A stretch of 59,660 nt of DNA. Origin: Bacteroidota bacterium (GTDB lineage: Bacteria; Bacteroidota; Bacteroidia; NS11-12g; UBA955). Where the stretch lies: assembly GCA_947496065.1 (NCBI GenBank), contig CANMBF010000013.1, forward strand, positions 1-59,660, read 5' to 3'. This document shows, piece after piece, positions 18,120 to 27,761 of this stretch; position 1 is the stretch's first letter, and the number at the start of each line of letters is the position of its first letter. The notes beneath the pieces are model-generated. The model saw nothing but the letters and a program-made list of their open reading frames with translations, was not told where the DNA came from and did no database searches. Position numbers and translations under genes: made by a program.

Positions 18120-20489
18120 TTATTTTTTCTTCGCCTTTGCTTTGGCCTTTGCTTTCGCTTTGGCTTTCGGAGCGGTTCTCGTTGCAGCCGCTTTTTTGCT
18201 TTTTGCAGGAGGGGCCGAACTTTCAATAATCTTCATAATATCGGCATAAGGCATCACATTGGCATCTGCTCCTTTAGGAAATTTATAGTTGTCTTTTTTG
18301 TAAGAAATATAGGGTCCCCAACGGCCTTTTAAGATTTCAAGGTCTTTGTCTTCTTTGAAGGAACGCATTAATTTTTCTGCTTCGGCTTTTTGCTTAGCTA
18401 AAATTATTTCAATGGCTTCGGCAATATCAATGGCAAATAAATCTTTGTCTTTAGGAATAGAAGCAAACAAACTGCCGTATTTAATATAAGGACCAAATCG
18501 ACCAATGGCTGCTGTAACCTTTTCTTCGTTATAAGAACCGATTAAACGTGGTAATTTAAATAGTTCCAAGGCCTGCTCTAGGGTTATGTTTTCTAAAGTT
18601 TGACCGGGTCGTAAACTTGCAAATTTTTTGTTCTCATCTTCCGCATCTCCAATTTGCACCAAGGGTCCAAAACGACCAATTCTACCAATGATTTTTTTTC
18701 CTGACTCAGGATCGATACCAATAGACTTTTCGCTATTTGCTCTTTCGGCTGTAGCCAAAGTTTTGTCTACATCTTTGTGAAAAGGGGTGTAAAAACCTTC
18801 TAACATCTTTACCCAACCGGTTAAGCCTTGTGCGATTTCGTCGAATTGTTTTTCAACAGAAGCTGTAAAGCCATAGTCCATGATATCTTTGAAATGCTCG
18901 CTTAAAAAATCAGTCACCAATAAGCCAATGTCTGTTGGAAATAATTTACTTTTTTCGGCACCTACATTCTCAGTTTCCGTTTTGGTGCTTATTTGATGGT
19001 CCTTTAATAAAATACTTTGGAATTTTCTTGGAATACCATCCTTGTTGTCGCGAATCACATACCCTCTTTTTTGAATTGTAGAAATCGTAGGAGCGTACGT
19101 AGAAGGTCGTCCTATGCCTAATTCTTCCATCTTCTTAACCAAACTTGCTTCGGTATATCTTGGAGCAGGACGACTAAATTTTTGCTCAGCTAATAACTGT
19201 CTTAGATTCAGTATTTCATTAACCGACATAGGAGGCAATAAACCTGAGTTCTCTTCATCATCCTCATCGTCTTTACCCTCGAGATATACTTTTAAGAAAC
19301 CATCAAATTTGATAATCTCACCTTCTGCTTTTAAGTTTTTATCCGGGCGACTCACATTGATGTCAACAACTGTACGCTCTAATTCTGCATTGGCCATTTG
19401 ACTGGCAATAGAACGCTTCCAAATCAATTCGTATAATCTTACTTCTTGTGGCTCATCGCCAGCGGTATGGTTTTCGAAATAGGTAGGACGAATGGCTTCG
19501 TGGGCCTCTTGTGCACCAGCGGATTTGGTAGTGTAGTTGCGCGGCATGCTGTATTCAGCGCCATATGCTTTTTTAATTTCGGCAGCAGCGCCATTAATCG
19601 CTGTTTGTGAGAGATTCACTGAGTCTGTTCTCATATAAGTAATATGACCAGCTTCGTAAAGTTTTTGAGCCAATAACATGGTTTTAGCCACAGGGTAACC
19701 TAATTTTCTACTGGCCTCTTGCTGCAATGTACTTGTTGTAAAAGGCGCTGCGGCTTTGCGCTGTGCAGGTTTTACTTCAATGTTTTGTATTTTGTATTCG
19801 CTGCCATTGGCAAGGGTTACAAAATCTAGCGCCTCTGCTTCAGTTTTGAAACGCTGTGGTAATTCTGCTTTTATAATTTTATTGTCACCTTGTTTGGATA
19901 ATTCAGCTGTAATTCTAAAATCGCTAACTGATTTAAATATATTAATTTCTCTTTCTCTATCGACAATTAATTTAACGGCAACTGATTGTACACGGCCAGC
20001 AGACAGAGATGGTTTTACTTTTCGCCATAAGATAGGAGACAATTCAAAACCTACGAGTCTGTCTAAAATTCTTCGCGCTTGTTGGGCATCAACTAAATCC
20101 TTGTCAATGGTTCTTGGATTGAGGATGGCATTCTCAATGGCTGGTTTTGTGATTTCATGAAAAACAATGCGCTTGGTGTTGTTTTCTTTCAAGCCAAGTA
20201 CCTCGAATAAGTGCCACGAAATGGCTTCTCCCTCGCGATCTTCATCCGATGCCAACCAAACCATATCACTTTCCTTTGCTAGTTTTTTAAGTTCGCTTAC
20301 AACTTTCGATTTATCAGAAGGTACAATATAATTGGGTTTAAAACCATTTTTAATATCAATGGCTTCATCTCCTTTATCTAAGTCGCGAATATGACCAAAA
20401 CTAGACCTTACAGTATAGTCTTTGCCAAGAAACTTTTCTATCGTTTTTGCTTTCGCTGGAGATTCTACAATTACAAGATTTTTTGCCAT
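18120..20489 (-). CDS. topA: DNA topoisomerase I
   Basis: Type IA topoisomerase that relaxes negative supercoils. 789 residues. The TOPRIM domain (LVIVESPAKAKTIEKFL, then WLASDEDREGEAISWH) is followed by the catalytic core with the active-site Tyr (about residue 285) in GHITYMRTDS. The C-terminal half carries several small repeats with GRFGPLVQIG and GRFGPYIKYG in place of classic Cys4 zinc fingers. The protein ends in a basic Ala-Lys repeat tail (AKAKAKAKAKAKKK), probably for non-specific DNA binding. No clear promoter box is next to the start. Confidence 0.98.
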   Translation of the reverse strand: MAKNLVIVESPAKAKTIEKFLGKDYTVRSSFGHIRDLDKGDEAIDIKNGFKPNYIVPSDKSKVVSELKKLAKESDMVWLASDEDREGEAISWHLFEVLGLKENNTKRIVFHEITKPAIENAILNPRTIDKDLVDAQQARRILDRLVGFELSPILWRKVKPSLSAGRVQSVAVKLIVDREREINIFKSVSDFRITAELSKQGDNKIIKAELPQRFKTEAEALDFVTLANGSEYKIQNIEVKPAQRKAAAPFTTSTLQQEASRKLGYPVAKTMLLAQKLYEAGHITYMRTDSVNLSQTAINGAAAEIKKAYGAEYSMPRNYTTKSAGAQEAHEAIRPTYFENHTAGDEPQEVRLYELIWKRSIASQMANAELERTVVDINVSRPDKNLKAEGEIIKFDGFLKVYLEGKDDEDDEENSGLLPPMSVNEILNLRQLLAEQKFSRPAPRYTEASLVKKMEELGIGRPSTYAPTISTIQKRGYVIRDNKDGIPRKFQSILLKDHQISTKTETENVGAEKSKLFPTDIGLLVTDFLSEHFKDIMDYGFTASVEKQFDEIAQGLTGWVKMLEGFYTPFHKDVDKTLATAERANSEKSIGIDPESGKKIIGRIGRFGPLVQIGDAEDENKKFASLRPGQTLENITLEQALELFKLPRLIGSYNEEKVTAAIGRFGPYIKYGSLFASIPKDKDLFAIDIAEAIEIILAKQKAEAEKLMRSFKEDKDLEILKGRWGPYISYKKDNYKFPKGADANVMPYADIMKIIESSAPPAKSKKAAATRTAPKAKAKAKAKAKAKKK

Positions 20490-20503
20490 GGTTATTTTTC
20501 AAA

Positions 20504-22582
20504 TCAGTTTGCAAAGATTAACTTTTTACTGATAACTTGGTTGTTTGCTCTTATTTTTAAAATATAAACACCAATTAATGCAGTGCCGTTTTGTTTAAAA
20601 TCTATTGCAATGACGCCACATTTAGATTGTTCTTCTATCACCTGAACAATTTTTTGTCCGAGCATATTTTCAAGCCAAACTTCGGTTGGACCTGATTCAT
20701 TTTGATAATTAATGCTTAAAAATCGGGTAGCAGGATTTGGAAAATATTGCACTTGAAAAGCTTGCTCGGTTTCGATAATTCCACTGTAATAATTGCTAAT
20801 ATTTATATCATCAATATACACCGAATTGGTTCCACCACTTTCCACTTGTATTTTGAACCGAACATTGCTGTCATTTTCGTACACACTTAAATTATGACTG
20901 AGCAATTGCCATTCACTTTTATTTTTTGGTTTGAAATTGCTTTGATAGCTACTCGAATTATAAGACAAACTGTTGGCGCCTTTTTGAAATAACAATTCCC
21001 AAACATCACCGCAGCCCCTTGACATGTATAGTCTTAATTTTTCTGTTGAAGCGGTACTTTGTCGGATATAGGCTGCCATCATGGATATTTTTGGAGATAA
21101 ACCTTTGAGTGGTCGCAAATCGATGGGTGGACTTACCAACTCATACAATTGTGATTTGTAAGCCATATTATTAATTGGAGCAATTAAACATCTGTTTCCA
21201 GAATAGGCAACAGTTGGGTCAACTTTAAAGGCATCATCGCCTTGTTTCCAAATTTCCCAACCCGAAGTAGTAAGCCAATCGAGTGCCTCAAAGCCTTGTA
21301 AGAGTCCAGGTTTGAACAATGCAATGCGGTCTCTTATTTCAATATAATCTTCGACTGTTAGTAGGTCACTGCCATATGCGTTGCTAACATTTAAGTTAAC
21401 TTTATATTTACCAGGTTTGTTGTAATGAACTATCACTGTATCTTTAGTTGAGCTGTTCAAATTGGCACCTTCAAAATCCCAAAGTGTCGAAGTTGAAATT
21501 GCTCTGCAAGCATTGTTGTAATATGTCACGGCTTCGCCAACACAGGCTATTCGGGTATTGCTTGTGAAAAACGCAATTGGGCTTTGGTTGCTGAATTCGA
21601 CACCTGTTGCTTTCAAATTATTTAAGGAAACCATGATAGAACGAAAACTGAAATTGGCAAGGGTCGAACGCATGATATCTCTTTGGTCGCTCGAGAACAA
21701 AGATTGGCAAGCGCCATTTGAATAATCCATATAGTTTTCCCATTGATCAATTAAATCAGGGTTGTCGCTGTTGCATGAATTGCCATTCGAAGGACAACCA
21801 CTATTGGTAAATTCATTCGCTACCGGAGGGGTGTCGTCGCAATAGTCGGTGCCAAAACAGCCGTCATTGAAGGTGTGTATCAATCCTAAATAATGACCAA
21901 TTTCATGCGTCAATGTTGCGCCCATTAAATCGGAACGCCCAGTGCCAATGGTGCCAATGCAATTGTGTAATATGACGACACCATCAATAGGGTCATTGTT
22001 CCCACTAATACTGTAAGGCAAATAGGAATAACCGGCTACGCCTTGGCCTCCAGGGGTTTGATGGTCGATAAAAGAAACAGTCCATATGTTGAGGTATTGT
22101 GAATTGTCCCAACGCGCACCAGCAATATTTTTAACTTCATCTGTTGCACTTAAATGCAAGGGGCTGTAGATTCTGTTAATACCATCGGTACACTGACCAT
22201 AGGGATCTATTTTGGCCAATCGGAATTCTATTTCACAATTGCTAGCAATCGATTTAAAGGGTGCGCGAATACTGGCTTTGTTAGGATGGTTGTTGCTAAA
22301 GGCAAGATTTAATAAACGTATTGCATCTTCGATTTGTGCTTTGCTAATATTTTCAGCGCCATTGGTATGAATGACATGGAAAACAACTGGTATGATGATT
22401 TTAGTAGAACGTTGGGTGTTTGAAAAGTGTTGAATGGATTGATAAAATTGCTTGGCTTGTTGTTCAATACTCGGATTTTTATCAATGGCTTTTTGATAAT
22501 AAAAGTCGGTTAAACACTGGCCATTTATTTTCGAAAAAATAAAACAAAGTAGAATTAATTGAATGTATTTGAGCTTGGCCAT
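20504..22582 (-). CDS. M43-family metalloprotease with PKD domain and T9SS sorting domain
   Basis: Predicted secreted zinc protease, 692 residues. It has a signal peptide (LILLCFIFSKING), a pappalysin-type catalytic domain with HEIGHYLGLIH (His226, Glu227, His230, His236) and a Met-turn region around MDYSNGACQSLF. A PKD-like domain (about 345-415, SKPGKY-type NKPGKYKVNLNVSNAYG) and a beta-rich domain ending in VYIDDINIS follow. The last about 75 residues (YFPNPATRFLSINY … GVYILKIRANNQVISKKLIF) are a type A sorting domain for T9SS export and surface anchoring. It is a tandem paralogue of the next upstream gene, with the same length. Confidence 0.92.
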   Translation of the reverse strand: MAKLKYIQLILLCFIFSKINGQCLTDFYYQKAIDKNPSIEQQAKQFYQSIQHFSNTQRSTKIIIPVVFHVIHTNGAENISKAQIEDAIRLLNLAFSNNHPNKASIRAPFKSIASNCEIEFRLAKIDPYGQCTDGINRIYSPLHLSATDEVKNIAGARWDNSQYLNIWTVSFIDHQTPGGQGVAGYSYLPYSISGNNDPIDGVVILHNCIGTIGTGRSDLMGATLTHEIGHYLGLIHTFNDGCFGTDYCDDTPPVANEFTNSGCPSNGNSCNSDNPDLIDQWENYMDYSNGACQSLFSSDQRDIMRSTLANFSFRSIMVSLNNLKATGVEFSNQSPIAFFTSNTRIACVGEAVTYYNNACRAISTSTLWDFEGANLNSSTKDTVIVHYNKPGKYKVNLNVSNAYGSDLLTVEDYIEIRDRIALFKPGLLQGFEALDWLTTSGWEIWKQGDDAFKVDPTVAYSGNRCLIAPINNMAYKSQLYELVSPPIDLRPLKGLSPKISMMAAYIRQSTASTEKLRLYMSRGCGDVWELLFQKGANSLSYNSSSYQSNFKPKNKSEWQLLSHNLSVYENDSNVRFKIQVESGGTNSVYIDDINISNYYSGIIETEQAFQVQYFPNPATRFLSINYQNESGPTEVWLENMLGQKIVQVIEEQSKCGVIAIDFKQNGTALIGVYILKIRANNQVISKKLIFAN

Positions 22583-22587
22583 TTTGA

Positions 22588-22595
22588 CAAAGGTA
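22588..22595 (-). promoter_or_regulatory. -7 box of the M43 protease gene
   Basis: TACCTTTG on the minus strand, a perfect TAnnTTTG. The ATG is 6 bases after it, so this gene has its own promoter although its paralogue lies directly upstream. Confidence 0.65.
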
Positions 22596-22623
22596 TTAAC
22601 TATTTTTATTAATTAATAGAAAA

Positions 22624-22650
22624 CGGTCTGCTCCTGTGGAGGGCAGACCG
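22624..22650 (-). terminator. Terminator after the upstream M43 gene
   Basis: 8-bp GC-rich stem CGGTCTGC/GCAGACCG with an 11-nt loop, followed on the minus strand by TTTTC. It separates the two M43 transcription units. Confidence 0.8.
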
Positions 22651-22675
22651 CTATAGCATTTTATTTTTAAACTGC

Positions 22676-24754
22676 TTAATTTATGAAAATAACTTTCTTG
22701 CTAATGTAGCCATGGTCGGCCTTAATTCGCAAGAAATAGATGCCATTCGCAAGATTTTGGTCTTTCGTCCAATCAATCGAAATTGCACCTGTTTGGGTAT
22801 TGCTTTCTGAAATTTGAGCCACTTTTTTACCTTCAATATTTTCTAGCCAAACTTCGGTATTACCGGTAGTATTTTGGTATTGAATTGTTAAATGGTCATT
22901 GCTAGGATTTGGGAATACATTTAAAGCTATGGATTTGTCGATGGTAGAAACGGACGTATTGAACATGCTTATATTAATATCATCAATGTAAACAGGATTG
23001 CCCGCGCCGGTAGTGCCTGCTTCAACTTCAATCATGAATTGTACATTGCTATCGTTTTCGCAACCCACCAAACTATTGGTAATTAATTTCCATTGCGATT
23101 GGTCAGCAGGCACAAAATTTGAAGCGAATACAGCTGAATTGTAAGTCAGTGCACTGGCGCTTTTTAATGTTAATAGTGTCCATTCGCTACTGCAACCGCG
23201 CGATAAATAAATTCTTAATTTTTCTGATGAAGCAGATGTTTTTTTAACGTATCCAACCATCATTGAGATTTTTGGACTGAGGCCTTTCAATGGGCGCATA
23301 TCAATATTTGGAGAAACCAATTGGTATTTTTGGGTGGCTATTTCAGTAATGGTAACAGGCGCAACTATACATGAAAAGCCACTGTATGCTTGGGTGTTTG
23401 AAATGGTGTATTTAGCGGCGCCAATAGGAATAATTTTCCAGTTCGAGGTTGTAGTAAAGGTTGGACTTTCAAAACCTTCTTTCAACTCTGGTTTAATACT
23501 CGAAGCATTCGGCAATATTTCGATGTAATTATAAACTGAAAGTGTATTGCTACCAATGCTATTGTTAGCAATAAGGGTTACATTGTATTTGCCAGGTTTG
23601 CTATAAGTAATGGTTGGGGTATCTTTATTGGAAGACAAAGTATTTGAACCAGCGAATTGCCATTGGCGACTATCTACAAGTCCTTTGCAAGAATTATCGT
23701 AAAAGGTAATGGCTTCGCCAACACAAGCGACTTTTTTATTGCTAGCGAAAAATGCTTTAGGCGCCACATTTGAAAGTTCAACACCCGTGGCTTTTAAATT
23801 CGCTGCAGAAACCATATTAGTTCTAAAACTAAAATTTGTAAAAGTATTGTTCATGATGTTTTTTTGATTAATGCTGAACATGGCTTGGCAAGTACCGCCA
23901 GAATAATCCATGTAATTTTCCCATTGGTCTAATAAATCAGGAATATCATTAGTACAAGAGTTACCAGCAGAAGGGCAGCTAGCATTTGCAAATGTGCCTG
24001 TAACAGGTGGGGTATCTGCGCAATAATCACCAGTACCTGTGCAATCACCTTCGAAGGTGTGCAATAAACCAAGATAATGGCCAATCTCATGGGTAAGGGT
24101 TCTGCCTACTGAAGAAAAAGGATCGCCTCCTAAGGTACCCACACAGTCGGCACGGCAAACGATGCCATCAACTGGGCTGTTGCTTCCACTAATGCTATAA
24201 GGTAAGTAAGCATAGCCTAGTGTAGTGCCTTGGCCAGAGCCTGAATTAATAGAGTTGACAGTCCAAATGTTTAAGTATTTTGAATTGTCCCAACGCGCAC
24301 CAGCAATGCCTTTTACATTGTCCCTAGCATTGAAAGTTAGTGAGCTATAGATTCGATTAATTCCATCTGTGCAATTGCCATTTGGGTCGATTTTTGCTAA
24401 ACGGAATTGGATTTGGCAATCGGCCGCCAAGTTTTTAAACTGACTTCTAATAGCCGATTTGTTTGGGTTTGATAAACTAAAATCAAGATTTAATAAACGA
24501 ATTTGTTCTTCAATGGTTGCCTTACTTATATTTTCAGTGCCATTAAAATGAATAACATGAAAAACAACAGGGACGATATAAACAGTGGCGCGTTTGGTCT
24601 CGCTTGTTGGCTGAAGATGGGTGTAAAAATTGGAGGCATCAATTGCAATTTGTGGATTGTTTTTGATGGCTTGTTGATAGTAATAATCGGTTAAACATTG
24701 GCTAAAAGCATTGATACCAATAAACAAAGAAAGTGTAATAAATATTTTTTTCAT
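22676..24754 (-). CDS. M43-family metalloprotease with PKD domain and T9SS sorting domain (paralogue)
   Basis: 692 residues from ATG 24754, preferred over an upstream start at 24790 because MKKIFITLSLFIGINAFSQ is a clean signal peptide. The catalytic motif is HEIGHYLGLLHTFEGD, followed by CADTPPV and MDYSGGTCQAMFS. A PKD domain (YSKPGKYNVTLIANNSIGSN), a beta-rich domain and a type A sorting domain (NVFPNPSNDHLTIQY, GIYFLRIKADHGYISKKVIF) complete it. Identity to the downstream paralogue is high throughout, so this is a recent tandem duplication. Between them lie a terminator and a promoter, so the two can be expressed separately. Confidence 0.92.
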   Translation of the reverse strand: MKKIFITLSLFIGINAFSQCLTDYYYQQAIKNNPQIAIDASNFYTHLQPTSETKRATVYIVPVVFHVIHFNGTENISKATIEEQIRLLNLDFSLSNPNKSAIRSQFKNLAADCQIQFRLAKIDPNGNCTDGINRIYSSLTFNARDNVKGIAGARWDNSKYLNIWTVNSINSGSGQGTTLGYAYLPYSISGSNSPVDGIVCRADCVGTLGGDPFSSVGRTLTHEIGHYLGLLHTFEGDCTGTGDYCADTPPVTGTFANASCPSAGNSCTNDIPDLLDQWENYMDYSGGTCQAMFSINQKNIMNNTFTNFSFRTNMVSAANLKATGVELSNVAPKAFFASNKKVACVGEAITFYDNSCKGLVDSRQWQFAGSNTLSSNKDTPTITYSKPGKYNVTLIANNSIGSNTLSVYNYIEILPNASSIKPELKEGFESPTFTTTSNWKIIPIGAAKYTISNTQAYSGFSCIVAPVTITEIATQKYQLVSPNIDMRPLKGLSPKISMMVGYVKKTSASSEKLRIYLSRGCSSEWTLLTLKSASALTYNSAVFASNFVPADQSQWKLITNSLVGCENDSNVQFMIEVEAGTTGAGNPVYIDDINISMFNTSVSTIDKSIALNVFPNPSNDHLTIQYQNTTGNTEVWLENIEGKKVAQISESNTQTGAISIDWTKDQNLANGIYFLRIKADHGYISKKVIFIN

Positions 24755-24823
24755 TTTAACAGTTAAATCTGATGTAAAGTTAGACGACAAAAGTCGTGCA
24801 AATTACGTCATATTTCTGTCATT

Positions 24824-25882
24824 TTATTTAATATACCTTAAATTTAGTAAATATTGATCTGCCATTACCAAGGCTGCCATGGCCTCGACAATTGGAACTG
24901 CTCTTGGTAATACACAGGGGTCGTGGCGACCGGGTACTGACATAATTTCAGAATTGCCAGACGTATTTAACATGTTTTGAGGAAGACTGATGCTACTGGT
25001 AGGTTTAAAAGCCAACTCAAATTCAATAGTTTTACCATTGCTAATACCTGCGGTGATGCCACCATCGTGGTTGCTATTGTTGTTGATGGTGTCGTTGTTT
25101 TCGCTTCCTAACAGTTGCGTGCTTTCGAAACCCGATCCAAATTGTATACCTTTTACAGCATTGATACTGAGCATGGCTTTGGACAGTTCAGCATTTAATT
25201 TATTGAACAATGGTTCACCTAGGCCGATTGGTGCATTTTCAATTTTACAAGCAATGGTGCCGCCAACTGAATTGCCCTCTTGTTTCATGCGTTCAATCAA
25301 TGCAATCATTTCTGAGGCTTTTGTTTCATCAGGGCAACGCACTGCATTGCTCTCGGCAGTATACCAATCGTATTGGGTGTAAGGTTTTGCAAGGGCAATG
25401 TTATAGATACTGCTTACCATTGCACTTATTTTTATGCTCGAAACTGTTTTTAAATACAAGGCGGCTATGGCACCAGCGGCCACCCATCCGGCGGTTACGC
25501 GGGCACTGCTGCGACCGCCACCATTATAATCGCGGTTGCCATATTTTTTATCGTATACAAAATCGGCATGCCCTGGGCGGTAAATATTTTTCAATGCCTC
25601 ATAGTCTTTCGATTGGGCATCTTCATTGGGAATGATAATCATAATTGGTGCACCTGTGCTATGCTCGTTAAAGACCCCTGAGAGAATTTGAAACTGGTCG
25701 CTTTCTTTGCGTTGGGTGCTAATGCTCGATTGGCCTGGCTTCCTTCTGTCTAAAGCCTTCTGAATAAAGGCCTTGTCAATAAAAATATTAGATGGCAAGC
25801 CATCAATCACTACGCCAATGCAAGGACCATGTGACTCGCCAAAGGAGGTAACTGTTAATTGATTGCCAAAGCTGTTAGCCAT
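24824..25882 (-). CDS. aroC: Chorismate synthase
   Basis: Last step of the shikimate pathway: 5-enolpyruvylshikimate-3-phosphate to chorismate, using reduced FMN. Family signatures are present: NQLTVTSFGESHGPCIGVVI near the N-terminus, RRKPGQSSISTQRKE, YRPGHADFVYDKKYGNRDY with GGGRSSARVT, and VPGRHDPCVLPRAVPIVEA near the C-terminus. Start ATG 25882 (MANSFG) is preferred over the longer frame from 25924, because a perfect -7 box ends 5 bases before this ATG and lies inside the longer frame. 352 residues. Confidence 0.97.
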   Translation of the reverse strand: MANSFGNQLTVTSFGESHGPCIGVVIDGLPSNIFIDKAFIQKALDRRKPGQSSISTQRKESDQFQILSGVFNEHSTGAPIMIIIPNEDAQSKDYEALKNIYRPGHADFVYDKKYGNRDYNGGGRSSARVTAGWVAAGAIAALYLKTVSSIKISAMVSSIYNIALAKPYTQYDWYTAESNAVRCPDETKASEMIALIERMKQEGNSVGGTIACKIENAPIGLGEPLFNKLNAELSKAMLSINAVKGIQFGSGFESTQLLGSENNDTINNNSNHDGGITAGISNGKTIEFELAFKPTSSISLPQNMLNTSGNSEIMSVPGRHDPCVLPRAVPIVEAMAALVMADQYLLNLRYIK

Positions 25883-25886
25883 CCTG

Positions 25887-25894
25887 CAAATATA
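25887..25894 (-). promoter_or_regulatory. -7 box of aroC
   Basis: TATATTTG on the minus strand, a perfect TAnnTTTG. It fixes the start at ATG 25882, with 4 bases between box and ATG. Confidence 0.65.
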
Positions 25895-25976
25895 CCTATC
25901 CTTAATAGCTTTTTTACTTTGCAATAAAAGTTTAAATGAAAAGAAATTTAGGATAGGTTATACCATACCGTTAGCT

Positions 25977-26004
25977 TTTTCGATTTGCCTAGGCAAATCG
26001 AAAA
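25977..26004. promoter_or_regulatory. 28-bp perfect palindrome between divergent aroC and mce
   Basis: A 28-bp perfectly self-complementary sequence with centre GCCTAGGC, flanked by short A/T runs. It lies 95 bp upstream of aroC and 121 bp upstream of the methylmalonyl-CoA epimerase gene. No gene converges on it, so a terminator role is unlikely. It could be an operator or a mobile palindrome. Confidence 0.6.
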
Positions 26005-26124
26005 CTATCTGGTGTTGGTAGAACATAGAAATTTTCGACTTGTTGGTAAACAATTTGATAAAAAAGAAAGCCTGTTCAGTGGTGGAATCTAAATTACGAC
26101 TTAATATTGTAAACCATTATTTTT

Positions 26125-26538
26125 ATGAACAAAATTGAACACATAGGTATAGCCGTAAAAGATATTCATGTTTCGAATGAATTGTTTTCGAAATTATTGA
26201 ACACCACGCCTTATAAAATGGAGGAAGTAGAAAGCGAAGGTGTGATCACTAGTTTTTTTATGGTGGGCGAAACCAAAATAGAATTACTACAAGCCACAAG
26301 ACCAGATAGCCCCATTGCGAAATTTATTGAGAAAAAAGGAGAGGGCATACACCATATTGCCTTTGGGGTAAAGAATGCCCAAACAGAATTGGAACGCTTG
26401 TTGGCCAATGGTTTCGAAATGCTGAATCAAACCCCAAAGCATGGTGCCGATAATAAGCTTATTGCCTTTGCGCATCCTAAAAGTACCAATGGGGTGCTAA
26501 CCGAAATTTGTCAAGAAATTAATACGCATGTACTCTAA
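26125..26538 (+). CDS. mce: Methylmalonyl-CoA epimerase
   Basis: Interconverts (S)- and (R)-methylmalonyl-CoA in the propionate/succinate route. 137 residues with the vicinal-oxygen-chelate fold. The metal ligands are the His in KIEHIGIAVKD, a Glu in KIELLQATRPDSPIAKFI, the His in GEGIHHIAFGV and a Glu near the C-terminus (LTEICQE). A near-consensus -7 box (TAATATTG, one mismatch) lies at 26102-26109. Methylmalonyl-CoA mutase is not in the window. Confidence 0.95.
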   Translation: MNKIEHIGIAVKDIHVSNELFSKLLNTTPYKMEEVESEGVITSFFMVGETKIELLQATRPDSPIAKFIEKKGEGIHHIAFGVKNAQTELERLLANGFEMLNQTPKHGADNKLIAFAHPKSTNGVLTEICQEINTHVL

Positions 26539-26574
26539 GCAACGAATGGCATTCAATTTGAATCTACTGATAAT

Positions 26575-27726
26575 ATGAGGCGACTGATTTTTGGAATTTT
26601 ATTTATTTTCGGCAGCATTCAACAAAGTGCGGCACAATTGGTACCCTATCGTCTTGGCGATTTATGGGGCTTTAGTGATACTTCTGGTAAATTAGTTATC
26701 CAACCAGTTTATGCCTTGGCCGATTTTTTTGAGCATGGTGTGGCCTTCGTCAAGCGCGATAGTTTTTATTACGGCATTAATACAAAAGGCGAAATAATTA
26801 CCGAAGCGGGTGTGCATTATGGAAGATTTGAAAATGGACTTTGTCCTTTTACCAACAACCACAAGCAATCGTATTACATTAATGCAAGTGGTAAAAATGC
26901 ATTTAACATTGTGTTCAACGCCACCGAAAATTTTTCGGAAGGCATGGCCGTTGTTTCGATGAAGAACAAATGTGGTATTATTAATACCCAAGGTTTGTGG
27001 GTGCGCGAGCCCGATTTTGATTCATCGAGTTTGTATTTCAAATCAGGCTATTTATTGGCCAAATACAAATCGAAATTTATATACATTAACCGTTGGGGGA
27101 AACAATTACTATTGCCCGATACCATTCGCCCTGCGGGTATTTTTAGCGAAGGCTTAGCCGCAGTGTATGTCGAAACACGGTCGCTCATTAACAATACTTT
27201 GAATGTAAAAACCAATTTACAATTCATGGATACAGCAGGTCATGTAGTACTTTCTAAATTTGTGCACGAAGGGTTCGACTATGCCGATTATTTAAATTAT
27301 GAAAAAGAATTTATTGATGGCAAAGCCATTGTGAATGCGGCCAACGATTTGGCCTTCGACCGTTATTTTATTGATAAAAAAGGACAGTTTTCGCCCTTGT
27401 TTTCGTATGCCCAACAAATTGGTGATTCCTTGTTTTTAGGCGTTGTAGGTTATATGTTGCCAACCATTCGCTTGTACAATTCTACCTTCGATGTGATGGG
27501 AGATTACAGCATGCAATTGAGCAGTGTTGGAAAAATAGGCGATGGTTTAATTCCCATTCAAAATTTAGCAGGTTATTGGGGTTACAGCGATGACAATTCA
27601 AGATTGATTATTCCTTTTATTTACACGAGTGCCGATGCCTTTAAAAACGGTTATGCCATCATTAAAAGTGGCGGTCGTTTAGGTGTAATAAATACCAAAG
27701 GCAAGGAGTTTTTTAAGGGGCAGTAG
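26575..27726 (+). CDS. Secreted WG-repeat protein
   Basis: 383 residues. The signal peptide is LIFGILFIFGSIQQSAAQ. The mature protein is made of WG-type repeats: LGDLWGFSDTSGKLVIQPVY, GYWGYSDDNSRLIIPFIY and intermediate, more diverged copies such as NKCGIINTQGLWV and KSGGRLGVINTKGKEF. WG repeats are common in Bacteroidota; no enzymatic role is known. There is no sorting domain or lipobox, so it is probably periplasmic. It starts 36 bp after mce on the same strand. Confidence 0.85.
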   Translation: MRRLIFGILFIFGSIQQSAAQLVPYRLGDLWGFSDTSGKLVIQPVYALADFFEHGVAFVKRDSFYYGINTKGEIITEAGVHYGRFENGLCPFTNNHKQSYYINASGKNAFNIVFNATENFSEGMAVVSMKNKCGIINTQGLWVREPDFDSSSLYFKSGYLLAKYKSKFIYINRWGKQLLLPDTIRPAGIFSEGLAAVYVETRSLINNTLNVKTNLQFMDTAGHVVLSKFVHEGFDYADYLNYEKEFIDGKAIVNAANDLAFDRYFIDKKGQFSPLFSYAQQIGDSLFLGVVGYMLPTIRLYNSTFDVMGDYSMQLSSVGKIGDGLIPIQNLAGYWGYSDDNSRLIIPFIYTSADAFKNGYAIIKSGGRLGVINTKGKEFFKGQ

Positions 27727-27761
27727 TGTATTTTTTACGTAAAATAGTGCTAAAACTAAAC

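Noticed and set aside
18120-18180. Ala-Lys repeat coding as an unusual element
   Set aside because: Basic low-complexity tails are common on bacterial topoisomerase I; codon repetition explains it.
24755-24790. N-terminal extension of the second M43 protease
   Set aside because: It would put 12 polar residues before a clean signal peptide that starts at ATG 24754.
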